A stretch of 64,000 nt of DNA from Paenibacillus sp. H1-7 (GTDB taxonomy: Bacteria > Bacillota > Bacilli > Paenibacillales > NBRC-103111): contig NZ_CP031168.1 of the NCBI RefSeq assembly GCF_022354825.1, positions 2,915,501 to 2,979,500 of the forward strand, in the 5' to 3' direction. The notes under the pieces were generated by a model. The model was not told the origin of the DNA. It saw nothing but the letters and a program-made list of their open reading frames with translations, and did no database searches. This document shows positions 8,913-16,543 of this stretch, piece after piece (position 1 is the stretch's first letter; the number at the start of each line of letters is the position of its first letter). Made by a program: the position numbers and the translations under genes.

Positions 8913-8976
8913 GGGAAAGCTATCGGCCATAAATGAAATTGCAACTATCCAACGGTAATTAAGGAGGAAGACAGCA

Positions 8977-9879
8977 ATGCAAATAGGATTAATCGGCTTG
9001 GGAAAAATGGGATCCAACCTGGCTCTCAATCTGTTGGACCATCAGCATGAGGTCGTTGTATTTGATGTGAACAAGGAGGCCGTTCAGCGCGCTGCCGAAG
9101 CGGGAGCAACGGGCGCGGGCTCTATTGCGGATATGGCGGCCAAATTGAGCCAACCGCGCGTCGTCTGGATGATGGTTCCGGCGGGAGATTTGACGGAGCA
9201 AGTGCTGCAGGAGCTGAAGCAGCTGCTGGATTCCGGGGACATCGTCATTGACGGAGGCAATTCCCACTACAAGGATTCCATCCGCAGAGCGGGCGATCTT
9301 CGGGAGCAAGGCATCCGCTATCTGGACGTAGGAACGAGCGGCGGTGTGGAAGGGGCTCGCAACGGCATCTGTACGATGATCGGCGGGGAGAGCGAAGCGT
9401 TCCGGCATGTAGAGCCGATGTTCCAATCGATTTGTGTGGAGAAAGGATATTTGTACGCAGGCGCGAGCGGCAGCGGCCATTTTCTGAAAATGGTCCATAA
9501 CGGCATCGAGTACGGAATGATGCAGGCGATAGCCGAAGGGTTTGAGGTATTGGATAAAAGTCCTTACTCCTTCGACTATGAGCAGGTGGCGAGAGTATGG
9601 AATAACGGCTCCGTTATCCGCTCCTGGCTGATGGAGCTGACGGAGAACGCCTTCTCCAAAGATCCGGCGCTTGAAGGGCTCAAAGGCGTCGTCCACGCTT
9701 CCGGCGAAGGGCAATGGACGGTGGAGACGGCTCTTGAATACGGGACGGCCACTCCGGTTATCGCATTGTCTCTGATGATGAGATACCGTTCACAGCAGGA
9801 GGACACGTTCTCCGGCAAAGTCGTTGCAGCGATGCGCAATGAGTTCGGCGGACATGCGGTTGTAGCTTCGGACAATTAA
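8977..9879 (+). CDS. gnd: 6-phosphogluconate dehydrogenase, short (decarboxylating) type
   Basis: 300 aa, so it belongs to the short class (YqeC-like) rather than the ~470-aa GntZ/GndA class. An N-terminal Rossmann motif GLIGLGKMGSNLALNL binds the nucleotide. GTSGGVEGARNG binds substrate, the catalytic lysine sits in SGHFLKMVHNGIEYGMMQA, and GEGQWTVETALE is the C-terminal signature. It converts 6-phosphogluconate to ribulose 5-phosphate and CO2 in the cytosol, after phosphorylation by the next gene product. SD AAGGAGG precedes the ATG, and gntK follows within 35 bp. Confidence 0.93.
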   Translation: MQIGLIGLGKMGSNLALNLLDHQHEVVVFDVNKEAVQRAAEAGATGAGSIADMAAKLSQPRVVWMMVPAGDLTEQVLQELKQLLDSGDIVIDGGNSHYKDSIRRAGDLREQGIRYLDVGTSGGVEGARNGICTMIGGESEAFRHVEPMFQSICVEKGYLYAGASGSGHFLKMVHNGIEYGMMQAIAEGFEVLDKSPYSFDYEQVARVWNNGSVIRSWLMELTENAFSKDPALEGLKGVVHASGEGQWTVETALEYGTATPVIALSLMMRYRSQQEDTFSGKVVAAMRNEFGGHAVVASDN

Positions 9880-9913
9880 AGTGGACTCAGGTAGGCTAAG
9901 GAGGGCGATTGAC

Positions 9914-11452
9914 GTGAGTACGAAATACATGATAGGGGTAGACATCGGAACGACAAGCACGAAGTCGGTATTGTTCGAAACGTCCGGCGTGTTGAAAGCA
10001 AGCCACGGCATCGAGTATCCGCTTTATTCGCCGAAGCCGGCTATTGCGGAGCAGGATCCGGATGAGATTTTTCAGGCGGTCGTCGCTACCATTAGACAGG
10101 TGGTGGCCAACAGCGGAGTCGATCCGAGCAACATTTTGTGCGTTTCCTTCAGCTCCGCTATGCACAGCGTTATTGCCGTCGACGCGCAGGGTACGCCGCT
10201 GACGAAGTGCATCACGTGGGCGGATAACCGGAGCGCAGGCTGGACGGAGCGAATTAAGCAGGAAATGAACGGCCATCACATTTACTTACGTACGGGTACG
10301 CCGATTCATCCGATGTCGCCGTTAAGCAAATTGACATGGCTGCGCCATGAGCAGCAAGAGCTGTTCGATAAAACGAGCAAGTTTATTTCCATCAAGGAGT
10401 ACGTCTTTTACCGGTTGTTCAACCAATATGTGATCGACTATTCCATCGCATCGGCAACAGGGATGTTCCATCTTGAGAAGCTGGCATGGGACGAGGAAGC
10501 GCTGCGCATTGCCGGTGTTACGGCTGACCGGCTGTCGCAGCCGGTTCCGACCACCCATTATTTGACCGGGATGGAGCCTCATTGGGCGCAGCAAATGAAT
10601 CTCCCGGCCTCCATCCCTTTCGTGGTCGGAGCGAGCGACGGCGTGCTGTCCAACCTCGGCGTTAACGCGATTGATCCGGGGACTGTTGCTGTAACCATTG
10701 GCACAAGCGGCGCCATCCGGACCGTGACGGACCGGCCGGTGGTCGATCCGAAAGGGCGCATATTCTGCTATGCGCTGACGGAGAACTACTGGGTGATCGG
10801 CGGGCCGGTGAACAACGGCGGCATGATTTTCCGCTGGGTTCGCGACCAGCTGTGCGCATCCGAGATGGAGACGGCGCTTCGTTTGGGCAAGGATCCGTAC
10901 GAGATTTTGACGGAGATTGCTTCCCGAGTGAAGCCGGGCTCGGACGGATTGATTTTCCACCCTTACTTGACGGGCGAAAGAGCTCCGCTGTGGGATGCCA
11001 ACGCAAGAGGCTCGTTCTTCGGACTGGGCCTTCACCACAAAAAAGAGCATATGATTCGCGCCGTGCTCGAAGGGGTTATTTTCAACCTGTACTCGGTGTT
11101 CATGGCGCTGCAGGAGCTCATCGGCATGCCGAACAAAATTCAAGCTACAGGCGGCTTCGCCCGCTCCGAGCTGTGGCGCCAGATGATGGCGGACATCTTC
11201 GATCAGGAGGTCCACGTTCCCGAGAGCGTGGAGAGCTCGTGTCTGGGCGCCGCGATCCTAGGCTTGTACGGAATCGGCGAGATTGATTCGCTGCATGTCG
11301 TATCGGGCATGGTAGGCGCAACACACCATCACGTGCCGAACAAAGACAACGTGGTCATATATCAGGAGCTGAGCCGGATTTACGTCCGATTGTCCCGTCT
11401 GTTGAAGGAAGAGTACGGGGAGATTGCGGCTTTTCAGAAAAAATGGCTCTAA
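9914..11452 (+). CDS. gntK: Gluconokinase, FGGY family
   Basis: 512 aa from GTG 9914, chosen because AAGGAGGG lies 9 bp upstream and the protein then begins directly with MSTKYMIGVDIGTTSTK; a start at 9881 would only add unlikely residues. FGGY-kinase marks are the N-terminal phosphate-binding DIGTTSTK, CITWADNRS, the second-domain VTIGTSGA and the C-terminal ATGGFARSELWRQMMAD. Its length matches Bacillus GntK (about 513 aa). It phosphorylates gluconate to 6-phosphogluconate with ATP. It is the last gene of the gnt operon, closed by a terminator at 11489. Confidence 0.93.
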   Translation: MSTKYMIGVDIGTTSTKSVLFETSGVLKASHGIEYPLYSPKPAIAEQDPDEIFQAVVATIRQVVANSGVDPSNILCVSFSSAMHSVIAVDAQGTPLTKCITWADNRSAGWTERIKQEMNGHHIYLRTGTPIHPMSPLSKLTWLRHEQQELFDKTSKFISIKEYVFYRLFNQYVIDYSIASATGMFHLEKLAWDEEALRIAGVTADRLSQPVPTTHYLTGMEPHWAQQMNLPASIPFVVGASDGVLSNLGVNAIDPGTVAVTIGTSGAIRTVTDRPVVDPKGRIFCYALTENYWVIGGPVNNGGMIFRWVRDQLCASEMETALRLGKDPYEILTEIASRVKPGSDGLIFHPYLTGERAPLWDANARGSFFGLGLHHKKEHMIRAVLEGVIFNLYSVFMALQELIGMPNKIQATGGFARSELWRQMMADIFDQEVHVPESVESSCLGAAILGLYGIGEIDSLHVVSGMVGATHHHVPNKDNVVIYQELSRIYVRLSRLLKEEYGEIAAFQKKWL

Positions 11453-11488
11453 AGGCTAACTGTCGTTAGGCGTTAAATAAACAAGCTC

Positions 11489-11526
11489 AGAACAGCACGC
11501 TCTTAAGGAGCTGCTGTTCTTTTTTT
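11489..11526 (+). terminator. Terminator of the gluconate operon
   Basis: A 9-bp stem AGAACAGCA / TGCTGTTCT is followed directly by seven T residues. Confidence 0.88.
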
Positions 11527-11633
11527 GTGCCGTGATTCCGCCGCTTCCTAATGATGGCAGGCAGCAAACGCCGCACTCAAAAGTATGGTAACATGGAGGG
11601 ATACAACATACGAAGCGTTTTGAGGTGGAAAGC

Positions 11634-13184
11634 ATGGAGAACGCCCCTTTTACCGTGAAAAGCTTGCTGGAGCTGCCATTATTTCGCAATGCGAAATTGT
11701 TCGGCGGGCACGAGGGACTGGGCAATGAAATTTACTATATCGACAGCATGGAAATGCCGGACTTGACCGGATGGCTCCGTCCCAACGAGCTCATTTTGAC
11801 GACGGGCTATTCGTTTCGCCATGAACCGAAGATGCTCGGGCGGCTGCTCGATGAGATGCATAAAGTAGGGGGATCGGCGGTAGGCATCAAATCCCGGCGG
11901 TTTTTTCACGAAATTCCGCAGGAAGCGATCGAAAAAAGCAACAAATATCATATCCCCTTATTTGATATTCCGCTGGAAGTTCCGTTCATGGATATGACGC
12001 GGACGATTCTGGATCAAATATTGCAGCGGCAGGCGTACATGCTGCGGGAGCTGCAGGAGGTGAACCAGCAATTCACGAATCTTGTGCTGAACCGCCGGAC
12101 CTCGGAGCTGGTCGTTATGATTGGCCAGCTGCTCAAGTGCGAAGTGGCGGTAATGAACCACGAGCTGGAGATGGAAGGCTGTACCGCTCATTTTCACCGT
12201 GCCGACATCGCCGAGCAGCGGAGCGTCCGCGTCGGCAACCGCGTATTCGGTTATTTGGCCATCACCCGCAAGCTGGGGGAGCAGGACCGTTACGAGCAGA
12301 TGTGCATGGAGCACGCGGTGACGGTGATGGCTGTCGAGTTTACGATCCGGCAGTCGCAGCAGCTGCAGAGGGAGCGGGAGCAGGAGGCGTTCCTTGTGGA
12401 GCTGCTGTCGGGTACGGATCACCAGGAAGACTTCATGCGCTACCGGGCTACCCGGCTCGGCATTCCGATCGGTACAAGCCAGTACGCCATGGTCATTAAA
12501 GGCGCTTGTCAAGCAGCGGATGCCGAAATGAAAGTAAGCCGGCAGTATCAAGGACTGCTGCGCGAAATCAACCAGCAGGGCGGATTTGCACGGAGAGCGA
12601 TAGAGATGAACGGCCGCATCCTTATTCTTTGTGCTGCCGCGAATAAGGAACGGGATAGCCAGCTGGAGCAGTCGAAGCGGTTCGCGCACGAGCTTATCCG
12701 GAAAGCGGGGGAATCGGACCCCGACGTCACCTTGTCGTGCGGCATAGGGGGGATCCGCGAACGATTCGCGGAGCTGTCGGGCAGCTATCGCGAAGCGCTT
12801 AAGGCGCTTGCGATCGGCGAGCATTCCTGGTCGGCTGCGGTTACCCATTACGACGACGTCATGGTCGAGCAGCTGCTTCTGGATGTGCCGGGACATCCGG
12901 TGCTTATGGGCCTCGCGGAGCGATTGGTCGTTCCGTTGGAAACGTACGACAAAGAGTATGGCACCCAGCTGCTGCAGACGCTGGAAGTGTATTTGAGGAC
13001 GGGAGGCAATACGAAGCGGGTTGCCGAGGAGCTGTTCATTCACCGGAATTCCGTGCTGTACCGGCTCGAGAGAATCCGCGAAATCCTTCAGATCGACTTC
13101 AACGCCCCGGAGACCCGATTCCGGCTTGACCTGGCTATCCGGTATTGGAGAATGAAGACGATAGAAATTCCCAGTATATTGTGA
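11634..13184 (+). CDS. PucR/CdaR-family transcriptional regulator
   Basis: 516 aa from ATG 11634 (SD GAGGTGG, 5 bp away). The N-terminal PucR-type domain (about 1-125) contains DSMEMPDLTGWLRPNELILTTGY and IPLFDIP. A middle GGDEF-like/CdaR region follows. The C-terminal PucR helix-turn-helix has TGGNTKRVAEELFIHRNSVLYRLERI. Regulators of this family sense purine-related compounds, sugar acids or amino acids. It sits just after the gluconate operon, which has no GntR gene in this window, so I infer that it controls gntP-gnd-gntK. It has its own terminator at 13213. Confidence 0.87.
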   Translation: MENAPFTVKSLLELPLFRNAKLFGGHEGLGNEIYYIDSMEMPDLTGWLRPNELILTTGYSFRHEPKMLGRLLDEMHKVGGSAVGIKSRRFFHEIPQEAIEKSNKYHIPLFDIPLEVPFMDMTRTILDQILQRQAYMLRELQEVNQQFTNLVLNRRTSELVVMIGQLLKCEVAVMNHELEMEGCTAHFHRADIAEQRSVRVGNRVFGYLAITRKLGEQDRYEQMCMEHAVTVMAVEFTIRQSQQLQREREQEAFLVELLSGTDHQEDFMRYRATRLGIPIGTSQYAMVIKGACQAADAEMKVSRQYQGLLREINQQGGFARRAIEMNGRILILCAAANKERDSQLEQSKRFAHELIRKAGESDPDVTLSCGIGGIRERFAELSGSYREALKALAIGEHSWSAAVTHYDDVMVEQLLLDVPGHPVLMGLAERLVVPLETYDKEYGTQLLQTLEVYLRTGGNTKRVAEELFIHRNSVLYRLERIREILQIDFNAPETRFRLDLAIRYWRMKTIEIPSIL

Positions 13185-13212
13185 TGCTGCACAAATAAGG
13201 GTTTTGCGATTT

Positions 13213-13246
13213 AGGATGCTTCCTATAGCTGAGGCGTCCTTTTTTG
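13213..13246 (+). terminator. Terminator after the PucR-family gene
   Basis: A 7-bp stem AGGATGC / GCGTCCT (one G-T pair) with a 14-nt loop is followed by TTTTT. Confidence 0.65.
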
Positions 13247-13286
13247 GTTTATTCTAGAAACACCTGACGACAGGAGCCAAAAAGTG

Positions 13287-14033
13287 ATGCAATTCAAGGG
13301 AGATGGCAAGTTCATGACATTGAAGGATCATCGTGTAGTTATTATTGGCGGCAGCTCAGGTATTGGACTGGCTACAGCCAAGGCGGCGATAGCCCAAGGG
13401 GCGCGTGTAGTCATCGCCGGGCGTTCGTCCGAGAAGCTGGAGAAGGCGCAGGCGCAGATCGACAGCGAATCGCTGCAGGCGTTTCAGCTGGATAACAAGA
13501 AGGAGGAAGCGATCCGGGCGTTCTTCAAGCAGGTAGGCAGCTTCGATCATTTGTTCACGCCGGGAGCTTCTTATGTCCGCGGACCGGTCACAGCGGATAC
13601 CGACATTGCCCAGAGCTGCTTCGAGGGAAAGTTCTGGCCGCAATACTTTGCGGCGAAGCATGCGCTGCCTTACTTGTCCAAGCAAGGCTCGATCGTGCTT
13701 ATGTCCGGTGCGTTCGGCCAGCGTCCGTTAGCGGACGGCGCCTCCTATGCGGCCTGCAACGGGGCGATCGAGAGCCTGGGGAAAGCGCTCGCCGTCGAGC
13801 TGTCTCCGATTCGGGTGAACGTCGTCTCGCCGGGCACGATCCGGACTCCGTTTCGTTCCGATGAGGGGGAGGCTGCGAATCGGGAATTGGCTTACGAGGC
13901 GTACAAGCAAATGTGTGCGCTTAAGAGAGTAGGGGACCCGGAAGACGTCGCGCATTCGGTCATTTATTTGATGACCAACCGTTATACGACGGGGAGCACC
14001 TTGTTCCCGGATGGCGGCTACATTTTGAGCTGA
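13287..14033 (+). CDS. SDR-family protein lacking the catalytic lysine
   Basis: 248 aa from ATG 13287 (SD AGGAG 10 bp away); ATG 13314 with AAGGGAG is an equally possible start. It has the classical short-chain dehydrogenase fold: nucleotide motif GGSSGIGLATAKAA, the strand ending in VLMSGAFGQ with the catalytic-position Ser, and VNVVSPGTIRTPF. The active-site YxxxK is changed: Tyr is present in ASYAACNGAIES but the Lys position is Asn. Some SDR subfamilies have lost YxxxK, so the protein may bind NAD(P) without ordinary dehydrogenase activity or use other residues. It stands alone between terminators. Confidence 0.85.
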   Translation: MQFKGDGKFMTLKDHRVVIIGGSSGIGLATAKAAIAQGARVVIAGRSSEKLEKAQAQIDSESLQAFQLDNKKEEAIRAFFKQVGSFDHLFTPGASYVRGPVTADTDIAQSCFEGKFWPQYFAAKHALPYLSKQGSIVLMSGAFGQRPLADGASYAACNGAIESLGKALAVELSPIRVNVVSPGTIRTPFRSDEGEAANRELAYEAYKQMCALKRVGDPEDVAHSVIYLMTNRYTTGSTLFPDGGYILS

Positions 14034-14070
14034 GATTCGCAGACTGGCCAATCGATAAATAGATTCAGGA

Positions 14071-14095
14071 AACCGCTGGGATAGCGGTTTTTTGT
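14071..14095 (+). terminator. Terminator after the SDR gene
   Basis: A 7-bp stem AACCGCT / AGCGGTT with a 5-nt loop is followed by a T-rich run. Confidence 0.8.
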
Positions 14096-14170
14096 TTTTC
14101 CCAGTCATTCAGCTGCTCTTTATGACGAAACGCCCATTGACAATAGAAAGTAAATTCATTACTATATCCA

Positions 14171-14210
14171 TAACGGATATATCATTAATGGATATATTGA
14201 TAATGGATAT
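14171..14210 (+). promoter_or_regulatory. Three iterated operator-like repeats before the PadR gene
   Basis: TAAYGGATAT occurs at 14171, 14186 and 14201, an exact 15-bp period, ending 20 bp before the TTG start. AT-rich repeats overlapping the promoter of a padR gene are the usual autoregulatory site of this family. Confidence 0.6.
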
Positions 14211-14230
14211 AAAAGAACGGAAGTGATGTT

Positions 14231-14578
14231 TTGTCCAGAAACAATTCATTAACAGCCGAGCAGCTAACCGACTCCGCTTATTACATCATGCTTTCTCTGC
14301 TGTCTCCAAGGCACGGTTACGGAATTATGAAGTATATTGAAGAACTGACGGATGGGGAAGTGACCATCGGGCCGGCAACCTTGTATACGTTAATTAAGAA
14401 GCTGCAGGAAGCCGACTATATTCTGCTGGATGAGAGTGACACGGAACGCAGAAAGACGTATACGGCTACGGAGAAAGGGAAGGCTATTACGTTAAACGAG
14501 ATAGAACGAAGGGCAAGAATGGCGCACCATGGCAAGATCGCTTTAGAATCTGTTGGGGAGGCGAAGACGAATGAGTAG
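14231..14578 (+). CDS. PadR-family transcriptional repressor
   Basis: 115 aa from TTG 14231; an ATG at 14226 is out of frame. The winged-helix PadR signature is present: LTDSAYYIMLSLLSPRHGYGIMKYIEEL, with the wing in VTIGPATLYTLIKKL and YTATEKGK. Such repressors bind palindromic or iterated sites at their own promoter and respond to phenolics, drugs or cell-envelope stress. The stop codon overlaps the start of the following DUF2812 gene (ATGAGTAG), so the two are translationally coupled and probably act as a regulator with a membrane partner. Confidence 0.9.
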   Translation: MSRNNSLTAEQLTDSAYYIMLSLLSPRHGYGIMKYIEELTDGEVTIGPATLYTLIKKLQEADYILLDESDTERRKTYTATEKGKAITLNEIERRARMAHHGKIALESVGEAKTNE

Positions 14579-15122
14579 GGCCCGATATGTCCTGTCAGGC
14601 GGGTTGGCATTTACGGAGGAAAAGGATATGAGGAAATTAAGTCAATGGGCCGAGAAGGGCTGGCTGCTAGAATCGTTTGCATTCCTCGGGTATACGCTGC
14701 GCAAAGCGGAACCGCAATCCGTTCAATATTGCATGGATATTCAGGACTTGAATAAAGCCGACCGGGAGGACTATTATGATATGTTCCGAGCCGGGGGATG
14801 GGAGCCGGTGTGCTCGTCGGGCGATACTATTCATATATTTAGAGCCAAACCCGGGACGAAGCCGATCCATTCGGATAACGATACGTTATATGAGAAATAC
14901 CGCGGCGGGGCTAAGCCTCTGAAGTCGATGTTCATCGTGCTGGCTTTGGTGGCCGTCGCTTCTTGGATCCTTCAATATGCTTCCAAAGCGTTCGCGTGGA
15001 GTGTGGTGATCTCGAATATTTTCATGGCAATCTGTACTGTAAGTGCCGTCTTAATCGTCCCGGTTCTCATGACTTATAGCGCTTTTCGTTGGAAGTCCAG
15101 TAGGATCCGGCAAAATCGATAA
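14571..15122 (+). CDS. DUF2812 membrane protein, PadR partner
   Basis: 183 aa from ATG 14571, with SD GGGGAGG inside the end of padR. The soluble N-terminal part has DUF2812 features: FTEEKDMRKLSQWAEKGW, FAFLGYTLRKAEP and FRAKPGTKPI. Two membrane helices lie at about 117-137 and 143-165 near the C-terminus. DUF2812 proteins are very often encoded directly after padR genes in Bacillales. They are thought to sense or transmit an envelope signal, but their biochemical role is not established. Confidence 0.88.
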   Translation: MSRARYVLSGGLAFTEEKDMRKLSQWAEKGWLLESFAFLGYTLRKAEPQSVQYCMDIQDLNKADREDYYDMFRAGGWEPVCSSGDTIHIFRAKPGTKPIHSDNDTLYEKYRGGAKPLKSMFIVLALVAVASWILQYASKAFAWSVVISNIFMAICTVSAVLIVPVLMTYSAFRWKSSRIRQNR

Positions 15123-15136
15123 CAGTAAAATAGGGT

Positions 15137-15174
15137 TGCCGAGCCTTCGGCAGCTTTCTTGTTTTCTTTTTTTT
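15137..15174 (+). terminator. Terminator of the PadR-DUF2812 unit
   Basis: A 6-bp stem TGCCGA / TCGGCA with a GCCT loop is followed by a long T-rich tract. Confidence 0.75.
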
Positions 15175-15186
15175 GAGAAAAAATGG

Positions 15187-15241
15187 TTGACGAACCGATC
15201 CGTTCCGATTTAGTATATAGATATAATTCGAAACGTTTCGA
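15187..15241 (+). promoter_or_regulatory. Promoter of the LacI-family gene with palindromic operator
   Basis: A -35 box TTGACG (15187-15192) and a -10-like TAGTAT 18 bp later are followed by the perfect 14-bp palindrome TCGAAACGTTTCGA at 15228-15241. The same 14 bases recur before the oxidoreductase gene at 16494, so this is a strong candidate LacI-family operator for autoregulation. Confidence 0.75.
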
Positions 15242-15264
15242 TTATGTTGAAGGGATGATAGAAG

Positions 15265-16251
15265 TTGTCTACAATCAAAGACGTTGCCAGGTTAGCGGGA
15301 GTTTCCTTGTCGACGGCCTCCTATGCTCTGAGCGGCGACAGCAAGGTCAGTCAGAAAACGAGGTTGAAAGTACTGGAAGCCGCCAAGCAGTTGAATTACC
15401 AGAAAAATGGCTTTGCGATGGATTTGAAGAAAAGCAGCACGAAGACGATTGCTTTAATATTTTGGGATCTTGCGGGGCCGTACTATTCGGAACTGATCAA
15501 AGGCGTACAAGAAGTGACGATTGCCAACGGATATGACCTTATTGCCTGCAGCTCCTTCGGTCAAAGCTCGACGGGGATGCGATTTTTGAAGGAGAAGCGG
15601 GTGGATGGAGCGATTATTTCTTCCCAAAATATTGACGATCAGGCTATATTGGACGCGGCGCGGGAAGGCTTCCCGATCATTCTGCTCGATCAGCATTTGG
15701 AAGGGGACTATATTACCCATGTCATGATCGATAACAAGCAGGGAGGTCGGATGGCAGCCGATTATTTGATCGGTCTCGGTCATAAGCAGATCGGGATGAT
15801 CAGCGGTCCGTTCAGCTCGTATGCTAGCCGCAACCGGTATTTAGGGTTTCAGGAAAGCTTGAAGGCCCACGGCTTGGAAGAACAGCACAGATGGGTAATG
15901 CACGGAAGAATGAACCGTAAGGATGGGTATCAGGCGACCAAGACGCTGATTTTGCAGGGAGACTTGCCGACGGCTGTCGTATACGGCAACGACGAAATGG
16001 CGATTGGCGGGCTTGAGGCGTTTCGCGAAAGCGGCATACGTGTTCCCGACGATATCTCGATTATCGGATTTGACGATATAGAGCTTGCACAGTATGTGAA
16101 TCCGGGGCTAACAACGATACGCCAGCCCAAGTACGAGATGGGGAATTTGGCGGCGCACGTCATGTTTCAGGCTCTTCGGGGCGATATTGTCAACAAAAGC
16201 TATCAGCTGCAGCTGGAGCTGATCGAGCGAAATTCATGTGCTAGCATGTAA
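15265..16251 (+). CDS. LacI-family transcriptional regulator
   Basis: 328 aa from TTG 15265, with the N-terminal LacI helix-turn-helix TIKDVARLAGVSLSTASYALS, the hinge near residues 50-60, and a periplasmic-binding-protein-like effector domain (DGAIISS, VMIDNKQGG, YGNDEMAIGGLEAF, ISIIGFDDIELAQYVNPGLTT). It represses sugar genes in the absence of inducer. Two identical palindromes, one in its own promoter and one in the promoter of the next gene, indicate autoregulation plus control of the downstream oxidoreductase, binding-protein, isomerase and sulfatase operon. The inducer is unknown, probably a sugar derived from a sulfated glycan. Confidence 0.93.
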   Translation: MSTIKDVARLAGVSLSTASYALSGDSKVSQKTRLKVLEAAKQLNYQKNGFAMDLKKSSTKTIALIFWDLAGPYYSELIKGVQEVTIANGYDLIACSSFGQSSTGMRFLKEKRVDGAIISSQNIDDQAILDAAREGFPIILLDQHLEGDYITHVMIDNKQGGRMAADYLIGLGHKQIGMISGPFSSYASRNRYLGFQESLKAHGLEEQHRWVMHGRMNRKDGYQATKTLILQGDLPTAVVYGNDEMAIGGLEAFRESGIRVPDDISIIGFDDIELAQYVNPGLTTIRQPKYEMGNLAAHVMFQALRGDIVNKSYQLQLELIERNSCASM

Positions 16252-16543
16252 TGGGCATGGATAGGAAGCAGCAGGAAGAATCGGAATCTTGGGGGCGATA
16301 TCCAGGTCGGATGCGTCGCCCCTCTGACTATCTAACATAAGGCAATTAGGCTTAGCAGGTTATAAGACTGAAGCGGGTTCATCGACAAAATGAAATCGCT
16401 TACTTGTACGGTCTTGAAGCTTTTATCGTTTCCTGCATGCAGGTTGGTTATCGTTCAAGAACCGCTCGGTAATGGTAATTTTTTGACACATAATCGAAAC
16501 GTTTCGATAAATCACTAATTTAGCTGATAAAGGAGAACGAAGC
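16252..16543 (+). other. Regulatory intergenic region between lacI-type gene and its target operon
   Basis: This contains a GC-rich hairpin (GGGGCGA 16292-16298 with TCGCCCC 16316-16322) that lacks a T-run. It also holds a near-match to a CcpA cre box, TGAAATCGCTTACT at 16391-16404, which differs from consensus only in the last base. The promoter and operator at 16483 complete the region. Confidence 0.5.
16483..16511 (+). promoter_or_regulatory. Promoter and LacI-type operator of the sulfated-sugar operon
   Basis: A consensus -35 TTGACA (16483-16488), 17 bp, then GATAAA as -10. The palindrome TCGAAACGTTTCGA (16494-16507) fills the spacer, so a bound repressor would directly block RNA polymerase. 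It is identical to the site at 15228. Confidence 0.8.

Noticed and set aside
14179-14230. ATG at 14226 as the PadR start
   Set aside because: It is in a different frame from the clear PadR protein; TTG 14231 is the only fitting start.
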